The notes below the pieces were generated by a model that had not been told where the DNA came from, did not search any database, and saw only the letters and a list, made by a program, of their open reading frames with translations. Shown in pieces: positions 18,108 to 27,378 of a stretch of 64,000 bases of DNA (position 1 is its first letter; every line of letters starts with the position of its first letter). This stretch comes from Pararhodobacter zhoushanensis (GTDB lineage Bacteria; Pseudomonadota; Alphaproteobacteria; Rhodobacterales; Rhodobacteraceae), in NCBI RefSeq assembly GCF_025949695.1, contig NZ_JAPDFL010000001.1:1408001-1472000 (forward strand), given 5' to 3'. A program made the translations under genes and the position numbers.

Positions 18108-18671
18108 CTAAAACAGTGTGATACCTTCAGTGCGCGACGCTGGCGGCCGCAGGGGTACGCGCGCTGGCGTGACCGTGGTCTCTTCGTCGGGTGCGGTATG
18201 AATGACGCGGGCATACCCCGTCACAGGGTGGAAATTCACACGCCGAGCGGCATTGCCGCCCAGATCGTGCGACTGAACGTCGAAATCCTCGGCCGCGAGA
18301 TAGCGCAGCGCAAATTCGGCGTTGCGCGGGCCGATATCGGCAAACCGTCCGGTCATTCGACTGCCGCCAAACACCTTTGCACGCAAGGTGCCGCGCTTGG
18401 CTCCTTGTTTGAGCAAGTTGTTAATCAGAAGTTCCATTGCGTGCGCCCCGTATTTCAGGCTGCTTGCGTCAGACTCCGTCCCTTCGGCCAGCAGGTAGTG
18501 GTTCATCCCGCCTATCTTCGCGCCGGGATCGAACATGCAAACGGATACGCACGACCCCAGAACCGTTGACAGAACAACAGACGGGTCCGACGAGACTTGG
18601 AAATCCCCGCGAATGACCGCGACGGTGCGGGTTTGAAAGCCCGGTGGCCAGTGTTGCAAGGGCTGTTTCAC
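18108..18671 (-). CDS. cheD: CheD, receptor glutamine deamidase
   Basis: Deamidates glutamines on chemoreceptors; 187 residues. The catalytic pair is visible: Cys41 in TVLGSCVSVCMFD and His58 in GGMNHYLL. Also present are the RAKVFGGSRM and the NVxFHPVTG-like end (RRVNFHPVTGYARV). It overlaps the cheB stop by four bases and is the last gene of the operon. A tail of about 40 residues after the conserved core has no recognised domain. Confidence 0.9.
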   Translation of the reverse strand: MKQPLQHWPPGFQTRTVAVIRGDFQVSSDPSVVLSTVLGSCVSVCMFDPGAKIGGMNHYLLAEGTESDASSLKYGAHAMELLINNLLKQGAKRGTLRAKVFGGSRMTGRFADIGPRNAEFALRYLAAEDFDVQSHDLGGNAARRVNFHPVTGYARVIHTAPDEETTVTPARVPLRPPASRTEGITLF

Positions 18672-19645
18672 GCCGTTTTCCTCTGCGCGGCTCGCAGTAG
18701 TGCGGGCCCGATGTCACCAATTGGCAGTTCGCTCCCGACAGCGCCCAGTTCAGCGGCTTGACCGGGCATGCCGTAGACCACCGAGGTGGCACGATTCTGG
18801 CCAATGGTCCGGGCGCCGGCTTGGCGGAGCGCAAGCATTCCGTCGGCACCATCGCGGCCCATCCCGGTCAGGATTGCGGCTGTAACCTTTTTAGCGATCG
18901 GAACCGCTGACGCAAAAAGCGCATCGACCGACGGTCGATGGCCGCTGACGCGCGGGCCGTCAACCAAACGACAGGACTGACCTTGTCGCGTGTGCAAGAC
19001 GAGGTGTTGGTCCGAACCCGGTGCCAGCAGAACCGATCCACGCCGCAGGGGCTCGCCGTCGCGCGCTTCGCGGACCTGTGGGGCGACATTTCGGTCGAAC
19101 AGGCGGGCAAGCCCACTGCTGAAGGCTCCACCAGTATGCTGCACGATCAAAGTTGGCGGGCAATCTTCGGGAAAGCTGCCAAGGACCTGGAGAAGCGCGT
19201 CAATCCCACCGGTTGACGAACCGATCAGGATCACTCCCTCGTCAGCAGATTGCCCTACAGAACGCAGCAATCCTGTGTTTGCCCGCGGCATCGGCGCGTT
19301 CCCGGACGCAAGCCGAGCCCGCAGGTTCTGCTGTAGCGAAGCGTCATCACCAGAGAGATCAGCAACAAGTTGAGTGCCCAAACGCGGTGCATTGCTGCGA
19401 CCGAACACCAGAGGCATCCATCGTACCGAAAGCGAACGGAAGAGCATCTCCATCATTTCAAACTCAGGCAGTGCCACCAGTTCTGGCGCGATGAGAGCCA
19501 GCGTGGGTGGCCTGTGCTCGACGGCGTTGAATGTCGCGGTCAGGTCAGCGCAAAGGTCGGACACGCGAATACCCGGAAACGCGCCCAATCTTTCCGAAGC
19601 CGCGCGTCTGTGAGGACTATCCGGGTCGGCTATCAGCAATCGCAT
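18668..19645 (-). CDS. cheB: CheB-like methylesterase with degenerate receiver
   Basis: Removes methyl groups from chemoreceptors; 325 residues. The C-terminal esterase domain is intact: GSSTGG (142-147, catalytic Ser144), His in LIVQHTGGAF, and Asp in GMGRDGADGM. The N-terminal region (1-85) has receiver-like spacing but where the phosphorylated Asp should be, the sequence reads LALIAPELVALPEF, with no Asp and no switch Lys. Activation by CheA phosphate therefore seems unlikely. It follows the receptor gene by 34 bases and overlaps cheD. Confidence 0.87.
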   Translation of the reverse strand: MRLLIADPDSPHRRAASERLGAFPGIRVSDLCADLTATFNAVEHRPPTLALIAPELVALPEFEMMEMLFRSLSVRWMPLVFGRSNAPRLGTQLVADLSGDDASLQQNLRARLASGNAPMPRANTGLLRSVGQSADEGVILIGSSTGGIDALLQVLGSFPEDCPPTLIVQHTGGAFSSGLARLFDRNVAPQVREARDGEPLRRGSVLLAPGSDQHLVLHTRQGQSCRLVDGPRVSGHRPSVDALFASAVPIAKKVTAAILTGMGRDGADGMLALRQAGARTIGQNRATSVVYGMPGQAAELGAVGSELPIGDIGPALLRAAQRKTA

Positions 19646-19679
19646 TGTTTATCCTCTCCCGACCTAGAACCTAACCACC

Positions 19680-22061
19680 TCAAAAATCCTGCCAGCGCGC
19701 GAGATTTGCCGCGATCGGCGGTGCAGCTTGCGCATGTCGTGGCGCTTGAACTGCGGCAGCGAAGTCGTCGTCTTCGTTCTCAGCCGGTCTGGGTGCGTCC
19801 TGTCGGGCGACATGGGCCGTGAAAGCAGAGGCATCCATACTGACCTCGCTGTCGTTCAGCCTGAACCGCGAAACAATTTGCATAAGCGCCGAAGATTCCG
19901 TGTTTAGGGTCGTCGCTGCTGCGGTCACCTCTTCGACCATTGCGGCATTCTGTTGCGTGACCTGGTCGAGTTGTGAAACCCCAACATTGATTTCACCAAG
20001 ACCGGCGGATTGCTCGCGCGAGCCCGTGGCGATGCCGCCAATCAGCTGATCAATGTTGCTGACGCGTTCGATGATCATGCGAAGCGTGTCGCCGGCACGG
20101 CCAACCAGGCCGACACCCGTTTCCACCTGTTCCGCACTGCCGGTGATCAAGGTCTTGATCTGTTTCGCAGCTTCAGAGGACCGCTGCGCCAAGGCGCGCA
20201 CTTCTGACGCAACAACGGCGAAACCGCGCCCCGCGTCTCCGGCTCGTGCGGCTTCGACCCCAGCGTTCAGCGCCAAAAGGTTGGTCTGGAAGGCAATGTC
20301 GTCAATCACACCAATGATCTGAGAAATCTCATTGGATGACTGCCGGATCATCGACATTGCCGATACCGCTTCCGACACGACCTGCCCGCTTTTCTCGGCC
20401 TCTTTACGCGCATCAGCGACAACGGACTCAACCTCTGAGGCGCTCTCGGCTGCCGTCCGCACACTGGCTGTCAGTTCATCGAGCGCTGCGGCGGTTTCTT
20501 CGAGCGTCGCCGCCTGGTTTTCGGTGCGATGTGACAAATCATCGGACGAGGCGCTGATCTCTTCGGCACGGGCGCGAATTTCCATGGCATTCGACGCGAT
20601 TGATCGCATCAAGTTCTCCATGGTTTCAACTGTCTCGTTGAAATCCGCGCGCAGTTGTTCATAACCGCCGGAATAGGCATCGGTCAGCCGCGTATCCAGG
20701 TACCCGCTGGCAAGGCCGCGCAAACCACGGCCCAAGTCCTTGACGACAAGCTCTTGCTCGATCTGCGACTGGCGCTGCTGTTCATCTGCGATTTGACCCT
20801 CAATGAGTTTGTTGCGAAAGACATCGAGCCGCCGCGACAGTTCGCCGAGCTCATCGCGTCGGTCAATGCCGACAACCGCCGTTTCGTAATCTTCCGTGGC
20901 GATACGCTCCATGGAGCCTTGAAGCGCGCCCAACGGCTTGGTGATGGCGCGTGCAATGAGGTAGCCAACCCCCAGGAAAATAGCGATACCAATCACCATG
21001 AAGACAAGCACCGTACGCTTGAACTCTGTCAACGCGGTGAAGGTTGCGGCGTGGTCAAGTTCGACAACGACCGCTCGCGCCAAGCCATGCGACTCGAATG
21101 TTTCTACCCAGGCTAAGACCTCATGCCCATGCAGGCCGGGCACGTGTTCAATGAAGCCAGTTTCACCAGCCTGGGCCATTGCGATCTGGGGCAAATCGGG
21201 CAGCGGGCTTAGGACGCTGAGGGCGCCTTCCAACCGGTTCGGGCTGCGGCTCAATCCATCTGGTCCGATGATATAGGCATCATCCCGTGGATTCAGGGGG
21301 GTGATGTTGTTCAAAGCCTCGACAATGCCTTCTTCCGGCAGTTGAATCGCAACCACACCGATTACGGGGGTTCCTGGCGCGTCAAGATCGACAATGCGGC
21401 GCGCGAGAAACGATGCCGGAGCGTTTCCGCTGGGAAGGTAGTGTTCGAAATCGGCATAGCTTGTGATGGCGCTCGGCGCATCCATTGCTGCGCGCCATGC
21501 GCGCGCGAGACCCGTATCGGCGTAGAGGCCAGACACGACGCTGGTCGCAAAGTCGTCCTCTTTGGCAACTGAATACAGGATGTCGCCATCGGTCGAGATC
21601 AGAAAAAGATCATAGTAGCCAAAGCGTTCCAGGTGCTCGCGGAGGTATTGATTAAAGGCGTCGTGGACCCGGTCATACGCGGGACGGCTGGTGCCTTGGT
21701 CGAAATTCTGGCGTTCGCCGGCAGCAAAGGGGTTTTCATCGATATAGGCTTGCCGAAGATCGCTCTGCCAACCATCTGGTTGCAGCGCCAGAGCGTCGTT
21801 GAACTGACGCAGCGCTTCTGGTGCAAGGCTCCCTTCGGCGAGATCTTCTGTCAGCCGGAACATGCCATCAAGCCAGACCCGATAGGCCGTTTCGGTGTGG
21901 CCTGCGAGCGACTCGGCCAGGTGGTGTGCAAGTGTCTGTTGAGCAGTCTTGATGCTGTAGTAGTAAACTGCACTCGCTGCCGCGAGACTGACCGCGAGGG
22001 CCACGACCACCATGGCAGGAAGGCGAAGGCCAATCCGCGATTGTGTAAGACGTGTAAGCAT
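19680..22061 (-). CDS. Methyl-accepting chemotaxis protein with Cache-type sensor
   Basis: Transmembrane chemoreceptor of 793 residues. Membrane segment 1 is near 13-36, followed by a periplasmic sensor of about 310 residues (Cache-like, with [17 protein letters not shown] and [10 protein letters not shown]), membrane segment 2 ([20 protein letters not shown]), HAMP, and a signalling hairpin with tip [20 protein letters not shown]. It ends in ARWQDF, which resembles the W-x-x-F pentapeptide tether for CheR/CheB/CheD. The ligand is unknown. It is encoded within the che operon, so it is probably the dedicated receptor of this pathway. Confidence 0.9.
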   Translation of the reverse strand: MLTRLTQSRIGLRLPAMVVVALAVSLAAASAVYYYSIKTAQQTLAHHLAESLAGHTETAYRVWLDGMFRLTEDLAEGSLAPEALRQFNDALALQPDGWQSDLRQAYIDENPFAAGERQNFDQGTSRPAYDRVHDAFNQYLREHLERFGYYDLFLISTDGDILYSVAKEDDFATSVVSGLYADTGLARAWRAAMDAPSAITSYADFEHYLPSGNAPASFLARRIVDLDAPGTPVIGVVAIQLPEEGIVEALNNITPLNPRDDAYIIGPDGLSRSPNRLEGALSVLSPLPDLPQIAMAQAGETGFIEHVPGLHGHEVLAWVETFESHGLARAVVVELDHAATFTALTEFKRTVLVFMVIGIAIFLGVGYLIARAITKPLGALQGSMERIATEDYETAVVGIDRRDELGELSRRLDVFRNKLIEGQIADEQQRQSQIEQELVVKDLGRGLRGLASGYLDTRLTDAYSGGYEQLRADFNETVETMENLMRSIASNAMEIRARAEEISASSDDLSHRTENQAATLEETAAALDELTASVRTAAESASEVESVVADARKEAEKSGQVVSEAVSAMSMIRQSSNEISQIIGVIDDIAFQTNLLALNAGVEAARAGDAGRGFAVVASEVRALAQRSSEAAKQIKTLITGSAEQVETGVGLVGRAGDTLRMIIERVSNIDQLIGGIATGSREQSAGLGEINVGVSQLDQVTQQNAAMVEEVTAAATTLNTESSALMQIVSRFRLNDSEVSMDASAFTAHVARQDAPRPAENEDDDFAAAVQAPRHAQAAPPIAANLARWQDF

Positions 22062-22101
22062 GGCTGAATCCTTGATGGAAAGAACGTCAACGCGGGCGCG
22101 G

Positions 22102-22518
22102 TTAGGACGTTTCGGCGTTTGATCCTGTGTCGATGTCGCCGACTGTGGCCTCGTCGGGCGGGGGTGCGAAAAGGTCTATGGTCGGCTTTTGTCTTTGCGG
22201 GCGCGCCCCGACGGTACCCTGCGCGGCGGCCACCACACGGCTTCGGCTGCTTTCCAGTTGGAGCCGTCCCAGACTCACAGCAGAGCGCGAAACCAGATCA
22301 TCGGGAAGTTCCAAGGCCAGTTTTCGCGTGATCGTCTCCAGGTCGTGCAACGATTGGATCGCAAGGTCGAAGTCCTGCACCGCGCGTTTGTTTTGCAGCG
22401 TTCGAGTGTCCCCTGTCATTGCGGCTTCGTAGACGAGCAACATGTGGCGGATTTCGGACATGACGTCGGCAATCGTGCCCAGGACCGGCGGAATCGGAAA
22501 TGGGCCATGAAGTGTCAT
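22102..22518 (-). CDS. Hypothetical protein of the che operon
   Basis: 138 residues, not recognised. It is soluble and mostly helical in the first 90 residues ([53 protein letters not shown]) with a low-complexity acidic tail. Start overlaps the upstream cheY stop (ATGA), so it is translated with it, and it precedes the receptor gene by 40 bases. A helical protein beside a CheY could be a phosphatase or scaffold, but no CheZ/CheC/CheX motif is seen. Confidence 0.7.
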   Translation of the reverse strand: MTLHGPFPIPPVLGTIADVMSEIRHMLLVYEAAMTGDTRTLQNKRAVQDFDLAIQSLHDLETITRKLALELPDDLVSRSAVSLGRLQLESSRSRVVAAAQGTVGARPQRQKPTIDLFAPPPDEATVGDIDTGSNAETS

Positions 22519-22901
22519 ATCTTGCCCACCACCGCCTCGATCGAGGCTTTGAGGCTTTGTGTCGTAAAAGGCTTTTTTATCAGGTTGTTAAGCCCCAGTT
22601 TGACGCCCCTTTCCAGGAGGTCCTGACTTGGTGAGCCGGTGATAAGGATAAAGCCGATCTGTTGCGTCTGCTTGTTGCTGCGCAGGTTTTCGAGCAAGTC
22701 GAGGCCGCTCATACCCGGCATATTGTAATCGCTGATCACCAGATGCGCGGGGTTCACCGCCAGACGGTTGAGCGCGTCCTGACCGGATTTTTGGAAGTCG
22801 ATATTCTTGATCCCAATTTCTTCCAGCCCTTGTGTCATCAACCCTCGGCTGACCGACATGTCATCAACGATCATGACTTTGAGGATATCCTTTAGTGCCA
22901 T
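22515..22901 (-). CDS. cheY: CheY-type response regulator (second copy)
   Basis: Single-domain receiver of 128 residues. Acidic pair Asp13-Asp14 (IVDDMSVSR), phospho-acceptor Asp58 (LVISDYNMPGMSG) and Lys in LIKKPF are present. The frame opens earlier, inside cheR, but ATG 22901 has GAGG eight bases upstream and matches CheY length. It differs clearly from the CheY at 26.4-26.8 kb, so the operon makes two response regulators, one likely motor-binding and one a phosphate sink. Confidence 0.88.
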   Translation of the reverse strand: MALKDILKVMIVDDMSVSRGLMTQGLEEIGIKNIDFQKSGQDALNRLAVNPAHLVISDYNMPGMSGLDLLENLRSNKQTQQIGFILITGSPSQDLLERGVKLGLNNLIKKPFTTQSLKASIEAVVGKI

Positions 22902-22914
22902 TGTTGGTCCTCTT

Positions 22915-23799
22915 TCATCGGGGCGCGGTGGTCGGGAGAAGGCCGGTTTTGCGATAGGCTGTGATGCCGACCGCCTCGAGTGCATGCTCAGCGGGAGCCG
23001 TGATGCGTTCTGAATGTCCGATCAACAAAGAACCGCCGTCATTCAGTGCTTCGGAAAAGCGCGTCCACAGTCGCGTTTGCGTCGGCTTGTCGAAATAGAT
23101 GGCGACGTTGCGGCAGAGGATCACGTCAAAACGCCCGGAAAATGGCCAAGGCTGCATGAGATTAAGCCGCCGAAAAGCGATCAAGGGCTGCAGTTCGGGT
23201 CTGATCGTTCGGAAGGCCTCAGGCGGCGTGGACGGTTTGTTGAAAAGCCGGGCCTCAAGCGCCGGTGAGGGGAAAACGCAAGACTGCGCCTCATAGCGCC
23301 CGCCTTCGGCCGTCACCAGAACCGTCGGATCGACGTCTGTTGCAAGGATGCGGAGGTCGAGAGACGCGGCGTCCTTGGCCAGCGCCAGAATGGAACCGGC
23401 CAGCGAATACGGCTCTTGACCCGAGGAGCAGCCCGCAGACCACAGGCGCACCCGCTGACCCTTGCGGGCCCGCGCGATGAGACCGGGAAGAACCTCCGAC
23501 TCCAGCAGCTCGAAGTGATGCGCTTCGCGGTAGAAATGTGTCACATTCGTCGTGAGCGCGGTGATGAAATGGTCGCATTCCACGGTGTCGCCGGATTCGA
23601 TGATCTCGCAATAGGGGTCGAAACTGGCGAGATTCAGGGCCTTCAGCCGGCGCCCGAGGCGCGAGCGGATAAGCGGCCGTTTTGCACTGTCGAGACTAAG
23701 GCCCCACCCCGCTTTGGCGATGCGCGCGATGCGTGCAAAATCAGCTTCGGTCAACTGAAGCTCGGCGTCGGCCGGTGGTGAACGCAGTTGCGCGGTCAT
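22915..23799 (-). CDS. cheR: CheR, receptor methyltransferase
   Basis: S-adenosylmethionine-dependent methylase of receptor glutamates; 294 residues. The N-terminal helical domain is followed by FITALTTNVTHFYREAHHFELL, the SAM-binding LWSAGCSSGQEPYSLA, ATDVDPTVL and the FDVILCRNVAIYFDKPTQ block. It overlaps the cheW stop by four bases and precedes the second cheY. Confidence 0.92.
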   Translation of the reverse strand: MTAQLRSPPADAELQLTEADFARIARIAKAGWGLSLDSAKRPLIRSRLGRRLKALNLASFDPYCEIIESGDTVECDHFITALTTNVTHFYREAHHFELLESEVLPGLIARARKGQRVRLWSAGCSSGQEPYSLAGSILALAKDAASLDLRILATDVDPTVLVTAEGGRYEAQSCVFPSPALEARLFNKPSTPPEAFRTIRPELQPLIAFRRLNLMQPWPFSGRFDVILCRNVAIYFDKPTQTRLWTRFSEALNDGGSLLIGHSERITAPAEHALEAVGITAYRKTGLLPTTAPR

Positions 23800-24263
23800 G
23801 CGGCTTCCTCGGTTCCTTTGGCGAAAAGTGTTTCGAGATCGAGCACGCGCAGCATCACATCATCAACGGGCAGCAGACCCACCACGTGATTCCCGGTGCC
23901 ATCACGTCGCAACGTCGGGTTCGGGCGAATGGTCTCAACATTAACCGAGAGGATTTCAGAGACCGAATCGACAACCAGTCCGACGATCTTGCTGCCGATG
24001 GCGGTAACGACGACGATATTGCGCGCACCGATTTCTGTTGCGCCGAGACCAAGCCTGGCTGCAAGATCGACAATGGGGATCACCGCGCCGCGCAGGTTCA
24101 TCACACCAAGAACCGAGTCTTCGGCGAAGGGGAGCGCGGTTACCTGACTCCAGCGCCGGATTTCACGAATGAGCGTGATCTCGATGCAGAACCCCTGCCC
24201 GCCGGCGGTCAGAGAGACGAACTCAATCGTCCGTGCGCTTTCCGTTGTTTCTTTTTCGCTCAT
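23796..24263 (-). CDS. cheW: CheW adaptor
   Basis: Couples CheA to the receptor array; 155 residues from ATG 24263. That start has GGAGG six bases upstream, inside the cheA end, and leaves one base between cheA and cheW; the earlier ATG at 24284 lies within cheA and has no such site. CheW signatures are EFVSLTAGGQGFCIEITLIREIRR, VMNLRGAVIPIVDLAARLGL and VVVDSVSEIL-like VGLVVDSVSEILSV. Confidence 0.92.
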   Translation of the reverse strand: MSEKETTESARTIEFVSLTAGGQGFCIEITLIREIRRWSQVTALPFAEDSVLGVMNLRGAVIPIVDLAARLGLGATEIGARNIVVVTAIGSKIVGLVVDSVSEILSVNVETIRPNPTLRRDGTGNHVVGLLPVDDVMLRVLDLETLFAKGTEEAA

Positions 24264-24264
24264 C

Positions 24265-26384
24265 TCAGGCCTCCAGTTCGACAAGAGGGCGGGCGGTGCG
24301 GCGTGGCGCCACCAGCCCGACCAAGGCTTCGGAATCGATGATCAAGGCGATTTTCCCGTCGCCCAGAATTGTGGCAGCGGCGATGCCCGTGACGGTGCCG
24401 TAGTTCCCTTCGAGGCTTTTGATCACGACCTGTCGCTGGTCCCAGATGGCGTCGACAGCGATGGCCACGCTGGTGTCGCTCGCGTCGAGGATCACATAGG
24501 AGCGGTCGGCTGCGGCAGCGCGCACGGGACGCAAACCGAAAAGCTGGCACAGGTCGACGACCGGCAAGAATGTCCCGCGCACCGAGAGGACGCACTCGCC
24601 CGGACCGATTTCATGGATGTCGGAGCGGCTGGGGCGGACGGTTTCGACAACGCTGGACAAGGGAAGAACCATGGTTTCCGAGCCGACGCCGATCACCATT
24701 CCGTCGAGCACCGCCAGCGTCAGTGGCAGGGAAATGGTGAAGGTTGATCCTTTGCCGGGCACGCTGGCGATTCCGACCTTGCCGCCAAGCGAAGTTATGG
24801 TCGTCTTGACCACGTCCATGCCGACCTCGCGGCCGGACAGATTGGTCACACTGTCGGCGGTCGAAAACCCCGGAGCAAAGAGCAGTGCGTCGATCTCGGG
24901 TTCGGAAAGTTTTGCATCTGCGGGGACGAGGCCCTTTTCGATGGCCTTGGCGAGAATTCGTTCGCGGTTTAACCCGGCGCCATCGTCCGCGACCTCTATC
25001 ACGACATGACCGGATCGATGTGCCGCGGTGAGACGAACACTGCCGATTGCGGGTTTGCCGGCCAGCTGGCGCTTTTCGGCGGATTCGATGCCGTGATCGA
25101 CCGAATTGCGCAACATGTGGGTCAGGGGATCGGCGAGGCGCTCAAGGATTGTCTTGTCAATTTCGGTCGCTTCGCCTTCGGAGATGAAGTTCACCGGTTT
25201 CGCCGTGGCTTCGGCCGCTTCGCGGACCACGCGACCCATCCGCTGAAACAGCGATTTGACCGGTTGGGCGCGGATGGACATCACCCCCTCCTGAATTTCA
25301 CGGGCGAGGTAGCGATAGTCGTCCAGCGCGGCCATGATTTCGGAGTCGTTGTTGATCCCGCAGGCCGCCAGTTTCTGGCTGATGACAGCATGGTTGATGA
25401 TCAGCTCACCGACCGTGTTGATCAGCCGGTCCACGCGATCGGGGTCAATCCGCAGCGTCGTTGCAGTCTTCACCGGGACTTTTGCAGCGGATTGCGCCGG
25501 GGCAGCGGCAGCGTTCTGGACGGCAGGCGACATGCTTGGCTCGATGATCGCTGGCGGTTCTGCTGGGGCAGAGGGGGCAGGTCCAGCGGGATGCCAAAGA
25601 GGCTGGCGGGAGGTTCGGTTGGCTCGATGCTCGTGTCGGGTTCCTGCGCATCGGCTAGGGGCGAAACATCGAGCGTGCAGAGGCCTTCGGCGAAGGCGAA
25701 GACCGCCTTCACAGCGTCGGGGTTGGTGTCACCGGTCAGCGTCAGAGTCCACCGGAGATAGCTTTCGTCGATATCAAACTCGGTCAGCGGTGGGATCGCG
25801 GTGATGTCGCAGGCGACCGAAAGCGTGCCCAGACCCGCGAGCGCCGCGAAATAGCGAGCGGGCTCGTGGCCATTTGTGTAGAAGGCCGCCTTTGGCTGAA
25901 ACCGGATGACGAACCCGGACGGCGTTGGCGAGGGATCGTCAATCTGGATGAGCGAGAGAGGGGCAAACACGAAGTCCGGCTCGGGCGGCTCTTCGGATTT
26001 GACCGCTTCGGCGTGGCTTTCAAGGTCATTGATCAGATCCTGGACCGGGTCCAGAGACGCAGAACCGGTGTCGCGCGTAAGTTCGACCAGTTCAGCCAGT
26101 GCATCCGACGACCGGGTAATCAGCCGCAGGATTTCGGCACTGATGTCGAGCTTGTCCGCGCGGATCAGGTCGAGGACGGTTTCGTAGCGATGGGCAAAGG
26201 CGACAAGGTCGTTGAAGCCGAAGGCACCCGCCGCCCCCTTGATCGAGTGGACCGCGCGGAAGATCGCGTTGATGGTTTCCTTGTCGCGATCCCCTTGGGC
26301 GATCGCGTCCAGCCCTTCGGTCAGGGATTCGATGAGTTCTTCGCATTCAGCGAAGAATGTTGCCCGTAGCGCATCGTTGCTCAT
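24265..26384 (-). CDS. cheA: CheA histidine kinase, frameshifted as read
   Basis: Central chemotaxis kinase. The N-terminal part (frame from 26384) has the Hpt domain with phospho-acceptor His46 in AVHSIKGAAGAF, then a linker. The C-terminal part (frame ending 24265) has the dimer domain, the ATPase (MLRNSVDHGIES, VADDGAGLNRERI, FSTADSVTNLSGREVGMDVV, GKGSTFTISLPLTLA) and the CheW-like regulatory domain. The two parts are in different frames. Adding one base at the G5 run 25573-25577, in the proline/alanine linker, joins them without loss. Overlaps cheY upstream (ATGA). Shift is more likely a sequence error than a real break, because both halves keep every motif. Confidence 0.85.
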
Positions 26385-26761
26385 GCTCCGTCGGCCCCCG
26401 TCACCAGTTTGAGGATATCGACCAGTTGATGGTCTTCGAATGGTTTGACGATCCAGCCGGTCGCCCCCAGACCGCGCGCGCGATCCTTGAATTCGACCGA
26501 ACTTTCGGTGGTGAGCACCAGAATGGGCACCTTGCGGTTGGCGGTGCCCTTGCGGATCGCATCAATCACCCCGAAACCGTCCAGCTTGGGCATGTTGATG
26601 TCGGTGATCACCGCGTCGAACCGGCTGTGCAGGAAGGTGGAAACCCCATCTTCACCGTCGACGGCGGTGGTGACCTCGAAGCCTGCTTCGGACAAGGTTT
26701 GCGACACCAGTTGTCGAATGGTGCGGGAGTCGTCGATCGCGAGAATGGTCTTGCCGGTCAT
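26381..26761 (-). CDS. cheY: CheY-type response regulator (first copy)
   Basis: Single-domain receiver of 126 residues with Asp10-Asp11 (LAIDDSRTIR), phospho-acceptor Asp54 (AVITDINMPKLDG), Thr in LVLTTESS and Lys in WIVKPF. It overlaps the STAS gene upstream and cheA downstream by four bases each. The class with DSRTIRQLV and IVKPF is the common CheA partner. Confidence 0.9.
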   Translation of the reverse strand: MTGKTILAIDDSRTIRQLVSQTLSEAGFEVTTAVDGEDGVSTFLHSRFDAVITDINMPKLDGFGVIDAIRKGTANRKVPILVLTTESSVEFKDRARGLGATGWIVKPFEDHQLVDILKLVTGADGA

Positions 26762-27051
26762 ACCCCGTCCTCTGTCAACAGGTGGTCGAGTCCCAGCGCG
26801 GAGAGGCTGGCTTGGGCGGCCTGTGACGGCTGCACGATGAGCAGGGTCTGATCCCGTGCCGCAGCGGTTCGTCGCGCGGCCAGAAGCAATTGCGCAACCG
26901 AACCGGGGAGGGCCCCGCTGTTGGATGCGTTGATGACCAGACGGGGTCCGGTACGCGCGAGGATGGCATCAATGACCGCCTGCGGCGCGTCCATCCACTC
27001 GTCCGGATCGAGGATCAAGGGTTCAGGTTCGGTTTCGGCCACGGCTTTCAC
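26758..27051 (-). CDS. STAS-domain protein heading the che operon
   Basis: 97 residues with a STAS (anti-sigma-factor-antagonist-like) pattern: RLVINASNSGALPGSVAQLLLAARR, where Ser/Asn stand near the usual phosphorylated Ser, then QTLLIVQPSQAAQASLSALGLDHLL. It overlaps cheY by four bases and is the first gene of the operon. STAS proteins at the head of alphaproteobacterial che operons are known, but the role is not established here. Confidence 0.75.
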   Translation of the reverse strand: MKAVAETEPEPLILDPDEWMDAPQAVIDAILARTGPRLVINASNSGALPGSVAQLLLAARRTAAARDQTLLIVQPSQAAQASLSALGLDHLLTEDGV

Positions 27052-27326
27052 CTTCGCAATTCAAGGAACGTCCTGATGGCCTTGGTAGACGGCCAACTCT
27101 TAAGATTGCGTTCCCGCTGCAACGATCCGTTGCGCGCCTATCGGACGAAGGGTTGGGCAAGCTCGCGCCGAGGTGGGAAAGGTTCGACCAGGGGCTGAAC
27201 CGGTAACGGCTTAATTGTATTGATGAAATTATGAGAGTTGCAGCGCGCGGCGATCAGGCGGGATGCGCCCGCCTTTGGCCCTGGCCGTCTGGGTCTCTTC
27301 GGCTTTACTGAAAAAGCGAGATGATA
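27052..27326. promoter_or_regulatory. Upstream region of the che operon
   Basis: No gene. It should hold the che promoter reading leftwards. No convincing -35/-10 pair was identified. Together with the tonB terminator to its right it separates two operons, both on the minus strand. Confidence 0.4.
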
Positions 27327-27358
27327 AATCGCGCGCGGCAAGGTGCCGGCGCGCGATT
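27327..27358 (-). terminator. Intrinsic terminator of the tonB operon
   Basis: Perfect 10-bp stem AATCGCGCGC / GCGCGCGATT, followed on the minus strand by a T-rich stretch that includes CTTTTTC. It lies 20 bases beyond the tonB stop. Confidence 0.75.
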
Positions 27359-27378
27359 CTCTTCAGGGCGACGCGGGT

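Noticed and set aside
27138..27341. Minus-strand frame between che and tonB operons as a small gene
   Set aside because: It crosses the tonB terminator hairpin, and its basic composition shows no motif or ribosome site.
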